Source: Acidobacteriaceae bacterium
GTDB taxonomy: Bacteria > Acidobacteriota > Terriglobia > Terriglobales > Acidobacteriaceae
Length of the DNA stretch: 64,000 bases
Assembly (NCBI GenBank): GCA_028283625.1
Contig: JAPWKG010000003.1
Span: 1 to 64,000, forward strand
Reading direction: 5' to 3'
Of this stretch, positions 55,664 to 64,000 are shown in pieces. Position numbers and translations under genes: made by a program. A model generated the notes under the pieces. That model had not been told where the DNA came from, did no database searches, and was given only the letters and a program-made list of their open reading frames with translations. Every line of letters begins with the position of its first letter. Within the stretch, counting starts at the first letter, position 1.

Positions 55664-56425
55664 ATGCTGAACGGACAAAAAATTGCGGTCGTACTTCCTG
55701 CATACAATGCAAGCAAAACTCTGGAACGCACATTTCGAGAGATCGATCTAAGCATCGTCGATGACGTCATCCTCACCGATGATGCAAGTAAAGATGACAC
55801 GATCGCTGTTGCCCGCGGACTGGGTATCCACACGGTTCGGCACGAGAAGAACCTCGGCTATGGCGGCAACCAGAAGACCTGTTACACCGCAGCACTACAG
55901 CGCGGTGCGGACGTCATCGTGATGGTTCATCCGGACTATCAGTACACGCCCAGGCTCGTTCCAGCACTCTCCAGCATGATCGCTTATGGTGAGTTCGACT
56001 ACGTTCTTGCCTCGCGCATTCTCGGCACAGGTGCGCTTGCAGGCGGCATGCCGCTGTACAAGTACATCTCCAACCGCGCGCTGACGTTTAGTGAGAACAT
56101 TCTGCTCGGCCAGAAGCTCTCTGAATACCACACCGGTTACCGGGCCTGGAGCCGCAAAGTGCTGGAACAGCTGCCTCTGCAATCCTGCTCCAACGACTTC
56201 GTCTTCGACAACCAGATGCTCGCCATGGCAACGTGGTTCGGCTTCCGCGTCGGTGAAGTTTCGTGCCCGACCAAATACTTCCCCGAAGCTTCGTCCATCA
56301 ACTTCCGGCGCAGCGTCACCTACGGGCTCGGCGTCATGAAAACCGCGGTGCAATACCGCCTGGCGAAAATGGGCATCAAACAAAGCAGTCTGTTTGACGA
56401 CAATCCAGCAGCAAGACTGCTCTAA
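55664..56425 (+). CDS. GT2 family glycosyltransferase, polyprenyl-phosphate-sugar synthase-like
   Basis: 253 residues, GT-A fold. N-terminal IAVVLPAYNASKTLERTFREI, DDASKDDTIAVARGL, VRHEKNLGYGGNQKTCYTAAL; the DxD-like site is VMVHPDYQYTP; then YHTGYRAWSRKVLEQLP. There is no C-terminal membrane helix. Enzymes of this branch transfer sugars to dolichol/undecaprenyl phosphate or to glycans. It is 15 bp after the GT87-like gene and 21 bp before the next, so the three form an operon. Confidence 0.9.
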   Translation: MLNGQKIAVVLPAYNASKTLERTFREIDLSIVDDVILTDDASKDDTIAVARGLGIHTVRHEKNLGYGGNQKTCYTAALQRGADVIVMVHPDYQYTPRLVPALSSMIAYGEFDYVLASRILGTGALAGGMPLYKYISNRALTFSENILLGQKLSEYHTGYRAWSRKVLEQLPLQSCSNDFVFDNQMLAMATWFGFRVGEVSCPTKYFPEASSINFRRSVTYGLGVMKTAVQYRLAKMGIKQSSLFDDNPAARLL

Positions 56426-56446
56426 AGAACCGAGGCCCTCCGCACG

Positions 56447-57958
56447 TTGATCCGCACCCTAAGCAAACTCTGGATACTGCAACCTTCCACGCGCCGCGAC
56501 CGCCTGCTTCTGACGCTTCCGTTTTATGGGCTCTATCTTGTGCTGCTGGTGCGGCACGTGGTCTGGCGCGATGAAATCAATGCGTGGGCCATCAGCTTTG
56601 TCTCCACCAATCTTGGCGATCTGCTGCACCGGGTGCATTACGAGGCACACCCTGCGATGTGGTATCTCCTGCTCTTCGCAGGCGGGCGCATCACCCATGC
56701 CGTCTGGATGCTCAAGCTCATTCAGGGACTCATCGGTACCGGGATCTACGCTTACTTCGCATGGAACGCGCCGCTGAGGCGCCTGGAGTACCTGCTCATT
56801 CTGCTGAGCTACTACTTCACCTTCGAATACACCATTCTGGCCCGCATGTACGGTCTCGAAGTTCTCTTTGCGATGATCTACATCCGCAACCGCATTCAAC
56901 ACCCGGAACGTGTTCTAAGAAACACGCTCTGGATCTTCCTGATAGCCAATGTAGACATTACCGCCTCCATTCTCGCGGGCGGTCTACTGCTTGAGTACTG
57001 GGCAAGCATGCTCAGCGAAACAACCGCACCGCGCACAGAATTCATCCGTCACAAAATTTTGCCCTCGTTCGCCCTCTTCGTACTGGCGATGGCAACCTGC
57101 ATTGGTACGCTCTGGCCCGCGAAAGATATTGGCTGGAATGCCACGGGAAAGATCTTTTCTCACTTCTGGGAAGCCGGTCATCTGGTGCAAGCCGCCATCA
57201 AATGGATCGCACTCCCCTGGATTCCGATGCCAATCAACATCGTGGTCTCCTGGGATACAGAAGACTGGCCCTACTTCTTTGCCATGGGTGCCATTGCCAT
57301 CCTGCTTTACCTGATCTACCGCCCGCACTGGAAGCAGATGATCATGGTCGTGAGCATGCTGATCGCAGGCATTTTCTTCAGCCATGCCACCGGCGTTGCG
57401 GGCGTACGTCATACCGGAACGATCTTTCTGGCCACGCTGCTTTCCCTCTGGATCTGGCGCGCCAAGGGAGAGAATGTCTCTCCGCTGCTCTACATCCTGC
57501 TCATCATGATCGCGGTCCCCGGCGGCATCGCAATCGCCGACCAGTTCCGCGCCCCCTATACCGACGGAGACGCTACCGCCGATTGGATCCGCGAGCACCA
57601 CCTCGAACACATGATGATCTTTGGCTCGCTGGACACCAACATGCTCGGCGTTCCCCAGAGGCTCGACCTGCCGTACTACCAGCTCAACGGCCAAGTGCTC
57701 TCGCGTGTTCTTACCTTCAACCGGCAGCGCGATGACTATGACCCGCTCACGGAGCTCTCCCCACGGCTCATCGCCGGCATGCACAAGGAGCACGTCCATC
57801 AGGCGCTGCTGATTGACATCGTCGCGCTCACCCGGCAGCAGCAACAGCAGCTGCAACATGCTGGATTCCACCAGCAGCTTCTGGTGAAGTTCGACCGGGG
57901 ATTTGTAGGCGATGAGTATAGCTTCGTTTACCTCATCCAGGACGAAACGCGGCCGTAA
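56447..57958 (+). CDS. polytopic membrane protein, GT-C-like
   Basis: 503 residues, about eleven membrane helices then a soluble tail of about 130. The first loop VVWRDEINAWAISFVSTNLGDLLHRVHYEAHPAMWYLLL has the Asp-Glu plus His-Pro arrangement of GT-C (GT39-type) glycosyltransferases, which use lipid-linked donors. No other family-specific motif is seen. TTG 56447 has GAGG 11 nt upstream. Third gene of the GT unit. Confidence 0.72.
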   Translation: MIRTLSKLWILQPSTRRDRLLLTLPFYGLYLVLLVRHVVWRDEINAWAISFVSTNLGDLLHRVHYEAHPAMWYLLLFAGGRITHAVWMLKLIQGLIGTGIYAYFAWNAPLRRLEYLLILLSYYFTFEYTILARMYGLEVLFAMIYIRNRIQHPERVLRNTLWIFLIANVDITASILAGGLLLEYWASMLSETTAPRTEFIRHKILPSFALFVLAMATCIGTLWPAKDIGWNATGKIFSHFWEAGHLVQAAIKWIALPWIPMPINIVVSWDTEDWPYFFAMGAIAILLYLIYRPHWKQMIMVVSMLIAGIFFSHATGVAGVRHTGTIFLATLLSLWIWRAKGENVSPLLYILLIMIAVPGGIAIADQFRAPYTDGDATADWIREHHLEHMMIFGSLDTNMLGVPQRLDLPYYQLNGQVLSRVLTFNRQRDDYDPLTELSPRLIAGMHKEHVHQALLIDIVALTRQQQQQLQHAGFHQQLLVKFDRGFVGDEYSFVYLIQDETRP

Positions 57959-58041
57959 ACACCCCGCGGGAGCCACACCGGCTCCCCGCATCCAGGTCGG
58001 CAACGCCTTTCCGTGCTGCACTTTCGTAAACTATTCAGGTT

Positions 58042-59322
58042 ATGGACAAATTCGTCATTCGCGGCGGCAACCCCCTTCTCGGCACCATCAAGGTGTCCGG
58101 TGCCAAAAACTCGGCTCTTCCCTGCATGGCTGCAGCCATCCTGACGGAGGACGAAGTTGTTCTGGAAAACATTCCGCAGGTGCGGGACATTGAAACCGAG
58201 CGCAAACTGCTGGAGGCCATGGGGGCCGAAGTGGAGCTCGGCTATGGACGCGCGCAGCATCGAACCACCATCAAGTGCGCCATCCTCTCCGACCCCGTGG
58301 CCAAGTACGAAATCGTCAAAACCATGCGAGCGTCCTCGCTGGTGCTTGGCCCGCTCGTCGCACGCACCGGCATGGCGCGCGTTGCCATGCCCGGAGGCTG
58401 CAACATCGGCGGCCGCCCTATCGACCTGCACATCAAAGGTCTTGAAGCCATGGGGGCAACCATCACGCAGGACCACGGCTACCTGGAAGCCCGTGCCGAT
58501 CGCCTGAAGGGTGCACACATCGTCTTCGACAAGATCACCGTAACGGGAACGGAAGATCTTCTGATGGCCGCCGCGCTTGCCGACGGCGAATCACTCTTTG
58601 AGAACTGCGCACGCGAGCCCGAGGTCACCGACCTTGCAGCGATGCTCAACGGCATGGGGGCTCAGATCGAAGGCGCAGGCACTTCGACCATGCGCATCAA
58701 GGGCGTTTCGAAGCTGCACGGCGTCCGACACCGCATCAATCCTGATCGCATCGAAGCCGGGACGTTCCTCATCGCAGGCGCGATTACCGGCGGCGACCTC
58801 AACGTGGATTGCTGCAACCCCGAACACCTCGGCTCCCTGCTGAGCAAGCTGGAACAGTGCGGCGTGAAGCTGGAGATTGGCAAAGAAAACGTGCGCGTTC
58901 ACTCCGGCGGCAAGCTGACCGCAACGGATATCTCCACCGAAGAGTACCCGGGCTTCCCCACCGACATGCAGGCGCAGTTCATGGCTCTGCTGACGCAGTG
59001 TGAAGGTGCATCGCTGGTCACGGAAAACATCTTCGAAAACCGCTTCATGCATGTGGGCGAACTCAACCGCATGGGCGCCAACATCAGCGTCTCAGGCCGC
59101 ACAGCAACCGTGCGCGGCAAGACGCCGCTACAGGGTGCAGCCGTTATGTGCTCCGACCTTCGTGCTTCCGCCGCTCTGGTGCTTGGAGCACTGGTTGCCG
59201 ATGGAGAGTCGATCCTCGATCGTGTGTATCACATGGATCGCGGCTACGAGCGCCTTGAAGAAAAGCTGCGAGGCGTCGGTGCTCAGATTCGCCGCATGGG
59301 CGAGATCTTCGGCAAGAAATAA
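58042..59322 (+). CDS. murA: UDP-N-acetylglucosamine 1-carboxyvinyltransferase
   Basis: First committed step of peptidoglycan synthesis (PEP + UDP-GlcNAc). 426 residues. [34 protein letters not shown], catalytic Cys120 in [26 protein letters not shown] (Cys, not the Asp of resistant forms, so fosfomycin-type inhibition is structurally possible), and GLKxEYPG-like [26 protein letters not shown] hexamer ends 9 nt before ATG 58042. Single gene upstream of pepA. Confidence 0.97.
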   Translation: MDKFVIRGGNPLLGTIKVSGAKNSALPCMAAAILTEDEVVLENIPQVRDIETERKLLEAMGAEVELGYGRAQHRTTIKCAILSDPVAKYEIVKTMRASSLVLGPLVARTGMARVAMPGGCNIGGRPIDLHIKGLEAMGATITQDHGYLEARADRLKGAHIVFDKITVTGTEDLLMAAALADGESLFENCAREPEVTDLAAMLNGMGAQIEGAGTSTMRIKGVSKLHGVRHRINPDRIEAGTFLIAGAITGGDLNVDCCNPEHLGSLLSKLEQCGVKLEIGKENVRVHSGGKLTATDISTEEYPGFPTDMQAQFMALLTQCEGASLVTENIFENRFMHVGELNRMGANISVSGRTATVRGKTPLQGAAVMCSDLRASAALVLGALVADGESILDRVYHMDRGYERLEEKLRGVGAQIRRMGEIFGKK

Positions 59323-59382
59323 ACGCTTCCGGCATCATTCCTGAAAACGCTGCGCAGGCATCGCGCTAGGATAACTAGCAAG

Positions 59383-60927
59383 ATGAATGCGCAGCTTTTC
59401 TTTCAGGCACCTAAAGACTTTTCGACGCCGCTTCTCGTTATCTTCGCCGTGGATATCGCCACCAGCAAGGGAGAGGCGCCCTCGCCTGCCCTGCTGACCA
59501 CCTCAAACGTGATCGCACGCAACGCCTCACGCTGGCTAAGCACTGGAGAGTTCAAAGCCGGACTCGGCGAGACGCTGTTGCTCCATGCCCCGGAAGATAT
59601 CGCAGCCGATCGCCTGCTCATCGTCGGGCTTGGCAAGGCGAAGTCGCTTTCTCTGGTGGAGTTGCGCAAAGGAGCAGGCACCGCCGTTCGCTTCGCTCGC
59701 CCACGCGGGCTGCGCGATCTGGCGCTGGGTTTTCCTGAGCTGCAGGCTCTTTCGGACGAACCCTCAACAGGGCTGGCCCAGCCATGGATCGCACGCGTTC
59801 TCGCAGAAGGCGCACAGCTTGCCAACTTCGATATCGACACCTATCGCTCCGACCACACGGACCAGAGCATGCACCGCGTTTCGCTGCTTCATGAAAAGGC
59901 AGACAAGAAGCTGCAGTCGGAGATTCAACAAGGTTTCCATGAAGGCATCGTCCTTGGAGAATCACAAAACTTCGCTCGCATGCTGATCAACGAGCCGGGT
60001 AACGTTCTTACCCCTACCGAGCTCGGAAAGCGCACCGCAGCCATGGCGGCAGAGGTCGGGCTGCAGTGCGAGGTTCACTCGACAGAGAAACTTCTGGAGC
60101 TGGGTATGGGAGCCTTTTATGCCGTCGCCAAGGGCTCCGAACAACCGCCGGCACTCATCGTACTGCGCTATGAGCCAGAGCAGCCTGTAGCCGACGACGC
60201 ACCGACACTTGGCCTCGTCGGCAAGGGCATCACCTTCGACACTGGGGGCATCTCGCTCAAGCCGGCAGACGGCATGGACAAAATGAAGTACGACATGGGC
60301 GGTGCCGCTGCAATGCTCGGTGCCATGCGGGCAATCGCATTGCTGAAGCCACAGGTACGCGTGCTTTCCGTAATTTGTTCCTGCGAGAACATGCCTTCAG
60401 GCAGCTCCTACAAGCCAGGCGATGTACTCACCGCGATGAGTGGTACCACGATCGAGGTCTTGAACACGGACGCGGAGGGTCGGCTGGTGCTTGCCGATGG
60501 ACTTCACTACGCCAAGACGCTCGGCGCAACGCACCTGATCAACGCCGCGACCCTCACGGGTGCCATCGGCGTCGCGCTTGGTCAGCTCAACGCAGGTCTG
60601 TTTTCCAACGACGACAACACCTGCGCACAGTTTCAACGTGCGCTTACGCTCAGCGGCGAGAAGTTCTGGCGGATGCCCTGCACGGACGACTATCGCGACG
60701 TCATCAAGAGCTCGATTGGCGACATCATGAACACCGGCGGCTCACGCTATGGCGGCGCAATCTCCGCTGCCATGTTCCTCAAAGAGTTTGCAGGCGACAC
60801 GCCCTGGATTCATCTCGACATCGCCAACATGGCCTGGATCGACGACGTTCGTCCGTGGCAAAGCAAGGGCCCTGCAGGCGTCGGCGTTCGTTCGATTGTG
60901 GAGTGGGCACGCAGCTACCAAGGCTAG
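59383..60927 (+). CDS. pepA: leucyl aminopeptidase, M17 family
   Basis: 514 residues. An N-terminal macro-like domain, then the catalytic domain with LVGKGITFDTGGISLKPADGMDKMKYDMGGAAA (zinc and carbonate site) and the M17 signature NTDAEGRLVLADGL. SSIGDIMNTGGSRYGGAISAAMFLKEF is also typical. Cytosolic hexameric aminopeptidase with two metals. TAGGAT ends 10 nt before ATG 59383. It starts 60 bp after murA. Confidence 0.96.
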   Translation: MNAQLFFQAPKDFSTPLLVIFAVDIATSKGEAPSPALLTTSNVIARNASRWLSTGEFKAGLGETLLLHAPEDIAADRLLIVGLGKAKSLSLVELRKGAGTAVRFARPRGLRDLALGFPELQALSDEPSTGLAQPWIARVLAEGAQLANFDIDTYRSDHTDQSMHRVSLLHEKADKKLQSEIQQGFHEGIVLGESQNFARMLINEPGNVLTPTELGKRTAAMAAEVGLQCEVHSTEKLLELGMGAFYAVAKGSEQPPALIVLRYEPEQPVADDAPTLGLVGKGITFDTGGISLKPADGMDKMKYDMGGAAAMLGAMRAIALLKPQVRVLSVICSCENMPSGSSYKPGDVLTAMSGTTIEVLNTDAEGRLVLADGLHYAKTLGATHLINAATLTGAIGVALGQLNAGLFSNDDNTCAQFQRALTLSGEKFWRMPCTDDYRDVIKSSIGDIMNTGGSRYGGAISAAMFLKEFAGDTPWIHLDIANMAWIDDVRPWQSKGPAGVGVRSIVEWARSYQG

Positions 60928-60968
60928 CACGTAGGTCCTGCTCCCCACGGTGAGCAGGACCTACGTGC
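60927..60968. terminator. 17-bp perfect hairpin between convergent genes
   Basis: GCACGTAGGTCCTGCTC (60927-60943) and its exact complement (60952-60968), 8-nt loop. It begins in the pepA stop codon. There is no T-run; probable bidirectional stop signal. Confidence 0.6.
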
Positions 60969-60975
60969 CTGACGT

Positions 60976-61653
60976 TCAAAGGCTTACTGACGAAAACACG
61001 GAATCATCCTGCAGATTCGAGGTCTGCTCCGTTCTGCCGGGAAGAAAATCCGTCACGCGTGGTTGGTGATCCCCGCTTCCATCTCCAAAGACTGCAATGC
61101 AGTAGTGCGCAATCTTCCTTCGAGCCTCGCGGCTCAAAGACACGCCTACGCCGCCATCGGTTGTCAGCGTCCCGTAGGACGCACGTACATCCGCTCCTGC
61201 AGCATGGTAGAAGCCCGGCTGCACTACCGGCACCTCGAAGCGGAAGTGATAGAGCTGCGGGTCGCGAGCATCGCGCCAACCGACGCCCCCTCCTCCCATG
61301 GCGTCCGCCGCAGGAACCCGCAAGGAGGCACGTTGAAACTTCGGGTGCTCTCCCAAACCCATTTGCAGGTCAGTAAAGATAGCCTTCGCATTCTCTACAT
61401 TTTCAATGCGCAGCGTGAAGTGAACGATGTCCCCGTAGCGCACGCTCTGGCAACGCCCGTCTGTAGGCAGCTCCTGCGTTGAGGCCACAGCAGCAGCAGG
61501 CTGTAGAGATTCCTGAACAGGCTGCTGTGACGGCCAGCCTGGTACATTCACCGGACCGTTCGCGCGCGGATCACTCGACAGGCTCATCTGCTGCGCGCCC
61601 GCAACGGAGCTCGCAGCATACAGCAGCCACATCCATCTCCACGCACGCGTCAT
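60976..61653 (-). CDS. secreted hypothetical protein
   Basis: 225 residues that I do not recognise. The signal peptide MTRAWRWMWLLYAASSVAGAQQ is followed by a Pro/Ser/Gln-rich spacer and, from about residue 68, an Ig-like beta domain (VRYGDIVHFTLRIENVENAKAIFTDLQMGLGEH, YHFRFEVPVVQPGFYHAAGADVRAS). Two cysteines. Its composition and frame are coding-like. It lies between pepA and argS, convergent with pepA. Confidence 0.65.
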   Translation of the reverse strand: MTRAWRWMWLLYAASSVAGAQQMSLSSDPRANGPVNVPGWPSQQPVQESLQPAAAVASTQELPTDGRCQSVRYGDIVHFTLRIENVENAKAIFTDLQMGLGEHPKFQRASLRVPAADAMGGGGVGWRDARDPQLYHFRFEVPVVQPGFYHAAGADVRASYGTLTTDGGVGVSLSREARRKIAHYCIAVFGDGSGDHQPRVTDFLPGRTEQTSNLQDDSVFSSVSL

Positions 61654-61759
61654 CTAGCGGACTCCAGGAAAAGCTCAGACTGACTCACAGATTAGCCCTG
61701 CGAACCCGCTGCGCATAGAACTTCCCTGATTCGTTACCGTGCAGATACGTCCGGCGCAA

Positions 61760-63739
61760 TTACATCGCGCTTGGTACGCTGATGCCCAGCCATGCCAGCA
61801 GCTGCACCAGCGAACGCCGCGCAACGGCCGCCGTAGCCAGCAGCACCGTCTTCTTCGTAGCATCCGGCTCGTTCAGCACATGGTGCCGGTGATAGAAGTT
61901 GTTGAACCCCTGCGCCAGAACAAAAGCGTACTTTGCCAACACCGCCGGTTCAGCCTGCGCAATGCCCTGCTCCAGAACATGCGACAGACGCGAGCAAGCC
62001 AGCCACACCTCCCACACAGAGTCTTCCGCCAGTACCGCCGAGGCATCCAATGCAGCAAACTCACGCAACACCGCGTCTTCTTCCACGCCTGCCTTACGGA
62101 AGATATTTGCCGCACGAACGGCTGCGTACTGCGCATAGGGTCCCGTCTCGCCTTCAAAGCTCAGCGCATCGCGGAAGTCGAAGGCGATCAAAGTATTGCG
62201 CGTAAAGCGCAACATGAAGTATCGCAGCGCGCCTACGCCAATCGCCTCTGCAATGGCCGCGCGCTCAGCGCTTTCCAACTCAGGATGGCGCTTCTCTACT
62301 TCTTCGCGAGCAGCGCCGATCATACGATCGATCAGGTCATCGGCTTTTACTCCAAAGCCCTTGCGACCGCTCACCTCAAGATACTGCTTCGCCTTGTCTT
62401 CTTCGCTCAGCGTGTAGCCAAGCTCTTCCGCCGTGCGCGGTGTCAGAGCGACGAACGCATAGTTCAGATGCGTGTACTTCTCTGCCGCCTCAACGTAGCC
62501 CAACGCGCGAAGCGCTTCCTTGACCTGCGTCTGTGGATCGTCCTGACGCGAATCGATCACGTTATAAATCGCATCGGCGTGGCCAAAGCTCGGATGAGGC
62601 TCCTCTCCCTCCGTCGTCGACACCCAGCAGGTATGCGATAGATACTCGCGAAACTTTGCGTAACCAAAGTCCAGCCCCAGCAGACCGAACTTCCAAAGGT
62701 GATACGCGATGTCCTTTCCGACATACGTTACCGTTCCATTGGAACGAATGAGGATCTTTGCATCCTCATCAACCTCGCCTTCGGCCAGAGCCGGCGCGCC
62801 CGCACGGCGCATCACCCACGCACCCGCATTCTTTCCCGCGGTCTCTTTGTAGAGAACGCCCTTCTCCACCATCAGCTTGCGCGCATGCTCCCAGAAGTGC
62901 AGATGAAGAATCTCGCTCTCGCGCGGCAGAAAGTCATACTCGATGCCGAGACGCTCCATCGTCTCAAGGTGACGGCGTAGAACACCGGTTGCAATCAGCT
63001 CTGCGATGGCGGCGGTATCGTTACCGCCTGCTTCAATCGCATGCAGTGTGTCGAGACGCAGCTTCTTGCGCTCCGCGACCTTCTCAGGCTCTGCGTCGTA
63101 CCACTGCGAGACGCGCGCATAAAGATCCCAGCAAGCGTAGTCCAAACGCTGCTCACGCTCAGCAAGGTTCGCGATCCAACCGCGCACGCCTTCAAGCGTC
63201 ATGCCTTCCAACACCGTTACCGCCACGACGATGTCCGCAACCTGAACGCCAGTGTTATCGATGTAGTTCTGGACACCGGTGGCATAGCCCGGCTTCCAGG
63301 CATCAGGCCGCACCATGCGCGCAAAGGTATCCCCCAGGATGGCGTTGCGCAGATGTCCAACATGCGCCGCCTTATTTGGGTTGATGCTCGTGTGCTCGAT
63401 TAGGCGAAAGCCTTCGCCTCCAACCGTGGCATGCTCGCCTGCTGCCAGCCGTTGCGCAGTAGCGGCACGGTCAAGCTTTACATTCAGGTAGCCGGCACCC
63501 GCAATCTCCACGCTCGCTACACCGGGGATCTCCGCCAGCAACGGCTGCAGCTCCTGCGCAATCGCACGAGGAGCTTTCTTCAATCGCTTGGCCAGCTCAA
63601 AGGCAACCGGAAGCGCCATCTCGCCAAACTCCAGCTTCGGAGGAAGCTCCACAACCAACGATGGAAGCTCTATCTGATAGCGCTCGGCAAGGAGCGATTG
63701 AATACGTGACTGAATTCCCTGTTGAAGAATGCGATACAT
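61760..63739 (-). CDS. argS: arginyl-tRNA synthetase
   Basis: 659 residues. Class I motif HVGH at 126-129 (SINPNKAAHVGHLRNAILGD). The KMSKS position reads SGRKGFGVKADDLIDR, a common divergent ArgRS form. N-terminal Arg-tRNA-synt domain (FGEMALPVAFELAKRLKKAPRAIAQEL, GAGYLNVKL) recognises the tRNA D loop; the anticodon-binding DALR domain is at the C-terminus (HVLEQGIAQAEPAVLAKYAFVLAQGFNNFYHRH). Charges tRNA-Arg. Confidence 0.96.
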   Translation of the reverse strand: MYRILQQGIQSRIQSLLAERYQIELPSLVVELPPKLEFGEMALPVAFELAKRLKKAPRAIAQELQPLLAEIPGVASVEIAGAGYLNVKLDRAATAQRLAAGEHATVGGEGFRLIEHTSINPNKAAHVGHLRNAILGDTFARMVRPDAWKPGYATGVQNYIDNTGVQVADIVVAVTVLEGMTLEGVRGWIANLAEREQRLDYACWDLYARVSQWYDAEPEKVAERKKLRLDTLHAIEAGGNDTAAIAELIATGVLRRHLETMERLGIEYDFLPRESEILHLHFWEHARKLMVEKGVLYKETAGKNAGAWVMRRAGAPALAEGEVDEDAKILIRSNGTVTYVGKDIAYHLWKFGLLGLDFGYAKFREYLSHTCWVSTTEGEEPHPSFGHADAIYNVIDSRQDDPQTQVKEALRALGYVEAAEKYTHLNYAFVALTPRTAEELGYTLSEEDKAKQYLEVSGRKGFGVKADDLIDRMIGAAREEVEKRHPELESAERAAIAEAIGVGALRYFMLRFTRNTLIAFDFRDALSFEGETGPYAQYAAVRAANIFRKAGVEEDAVLREFAALDASAVLAEDSVWEVWLACSRLSHVLEQGIAQAEPAVLAKYAFVLAQGFNNFYHRHHVLNEPDATKKTVLLATAAVARRSLVQLLAWLGISVPSAM

Positions 63740-63792
63740 AACGGCTCTAACTCATAGCCCCTGCCTCAGCAGGCGGCTTCTTCCTGTCGTAC

Positions 63793-64000
63793 TTAAATCT
63801 CTGTGGCGCTTGGTAGCGCTTCCACTTCATCAAGCAACGGTTTATGAAATGCCCGCCGTGCGCGGTGAATAAGGAACATTGCACCGCCAACGCCCGTAAG
63901 CGCCAGCAGCAACCACACATGCATTAGAAGGCCAAAGGTTGCGGCCCACTTTACCCCGGCTCCGTGCCTCACCAAAGCATCTTGGCAGGCCAGCTCAAAG
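63793..64000 (-). CDS. C-terminal part of a membrane protein, cut by window edge
   Basis: The frame is open from 64000 with no stop, giving at least 68 residues (reading FELACQDALVRHGAGVKW...), so the N-terminus lies outside the window; a TTG at 63975 is not a required start. One clear membrane helix (LLMHVWLLLALTGVGGAMFLIHR) is followed by a short cytosolic tail. No family assigned. It precedes argS by 53 bp on the same strand. Confidence 0.55.
   Translation of the reverse strand, partial: FELACQDALVRHGAGVKWAATFGLLMHVWLLLALTGVGGAMFLIHRARRAFHKPLLDEVEALPSATEI

Noticed and set aside
56984..58021. 345-residue open frame on the minus strand
   Set aside because: Antisense to the polytopic GT-C-like gene; hydrophilic mirror composition of a membrane protein gene.

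Overview
The window reads as chromosomal DNA from a member of the Acidobacteriota, most likely family Acidobacteriaceae (relatives of Terriglobus, Granulicella or Edaphobacter). The pointers are an Oar-like TonB-dependent receptor with an N-terminal carboxypeptidase-regulatory domain, a secreted CC/HHC cysteine-rich small protein next to it, bacillithiol-type thiol genes (bshA, bacilliredoxin), a TPR-linked Ser/Thr kinase, and high GC with long antisense open frames. This is inference from gene content; no rRNA is present. I see no prophage, insertion sequence, CRISPR array or replication origin. The DNA is dense, housekeeping-rich chromosome.

Layout. 1-7.1 kb: a frameshifted TonB receptor, a Cys-rich secreted protein, tRNA-Asn, an AhpD-like protein, a CAP-domain protein, and a GDP-fucose/exopolysaccharide block (fcl, gmd, WcaI-like glycosyltransferase). 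7.2-10.9 kb: two peptide-ABC permeases on opposite strands, a YfcE-like phosphoesterase and a CorC-like membrane protein. 10.9-19 kb: trxA, thrB, thrC, a molybdate ABC set (modA, then modBC) split by a reverse-strand M1 peptidase, and murB. 19-24.3 kb: bacilliredoxin, a degenerate sigma-54-activator-like protein, proC, an EAL phosphodiesterase and heme A synthase. 24.3-31.3 kb: a LEA-like 11-mer repeat protein, tRNA-Val, a ChbG/HpnK deacetylase, bshA, a VirB10-like secreted protein, a Ser/Thr kinase-TPR protein and a single-domain response regulator. 31.4-39.4 kb: ccmF-ccmH, an unknown protein, a poly-Ser TPR protein, a SET-domain protein and the classic dnaX-ybaB-recR operon. 39.4-46.9 kb: eno-gpmI, a LytS-type histidine kinase, ribA, a nitroreductase, a DinB protein and a PNK-like kinase. 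47-54 kb: gap, pgk and tpiA with a LysR/YeiH pair between gap and pgk, then lepB and murQ. 54.4-58 kb: three membrane or glycosyltransferase genes. 58-64 kb: murA, pepA, a secreted unknown, argS and a protein cut by the window edge.

Themes. Central carbon metabolism (five glycolytic enzymes), cell-wall synthesis and recycling (murA, murB, murQ), surface polysaccharide, thiol redox (trxA, bshA, bacilliredoxin), cytochrome maturation and heme A, and molybdate uptake are all here. The most interesting signals are: (1) a recurrent TANNNT -10-like hexamer ending 6-10 nt before the start codon of many genes, which suggests widespread leaderless or near-leaderless mRNAs; (2) a sigma-54-activator-like protein whose Walker A lysine, Walker B glutamate and GAFTGA loop are gone; (3) a compact SET-domain protein with a post-SET zinc motif; (4) a cluster of CCCTGT/ACAGGG half-sites ahead of the LEA-like gene; (5) a clean one-base frameshift in the TonB receptor.
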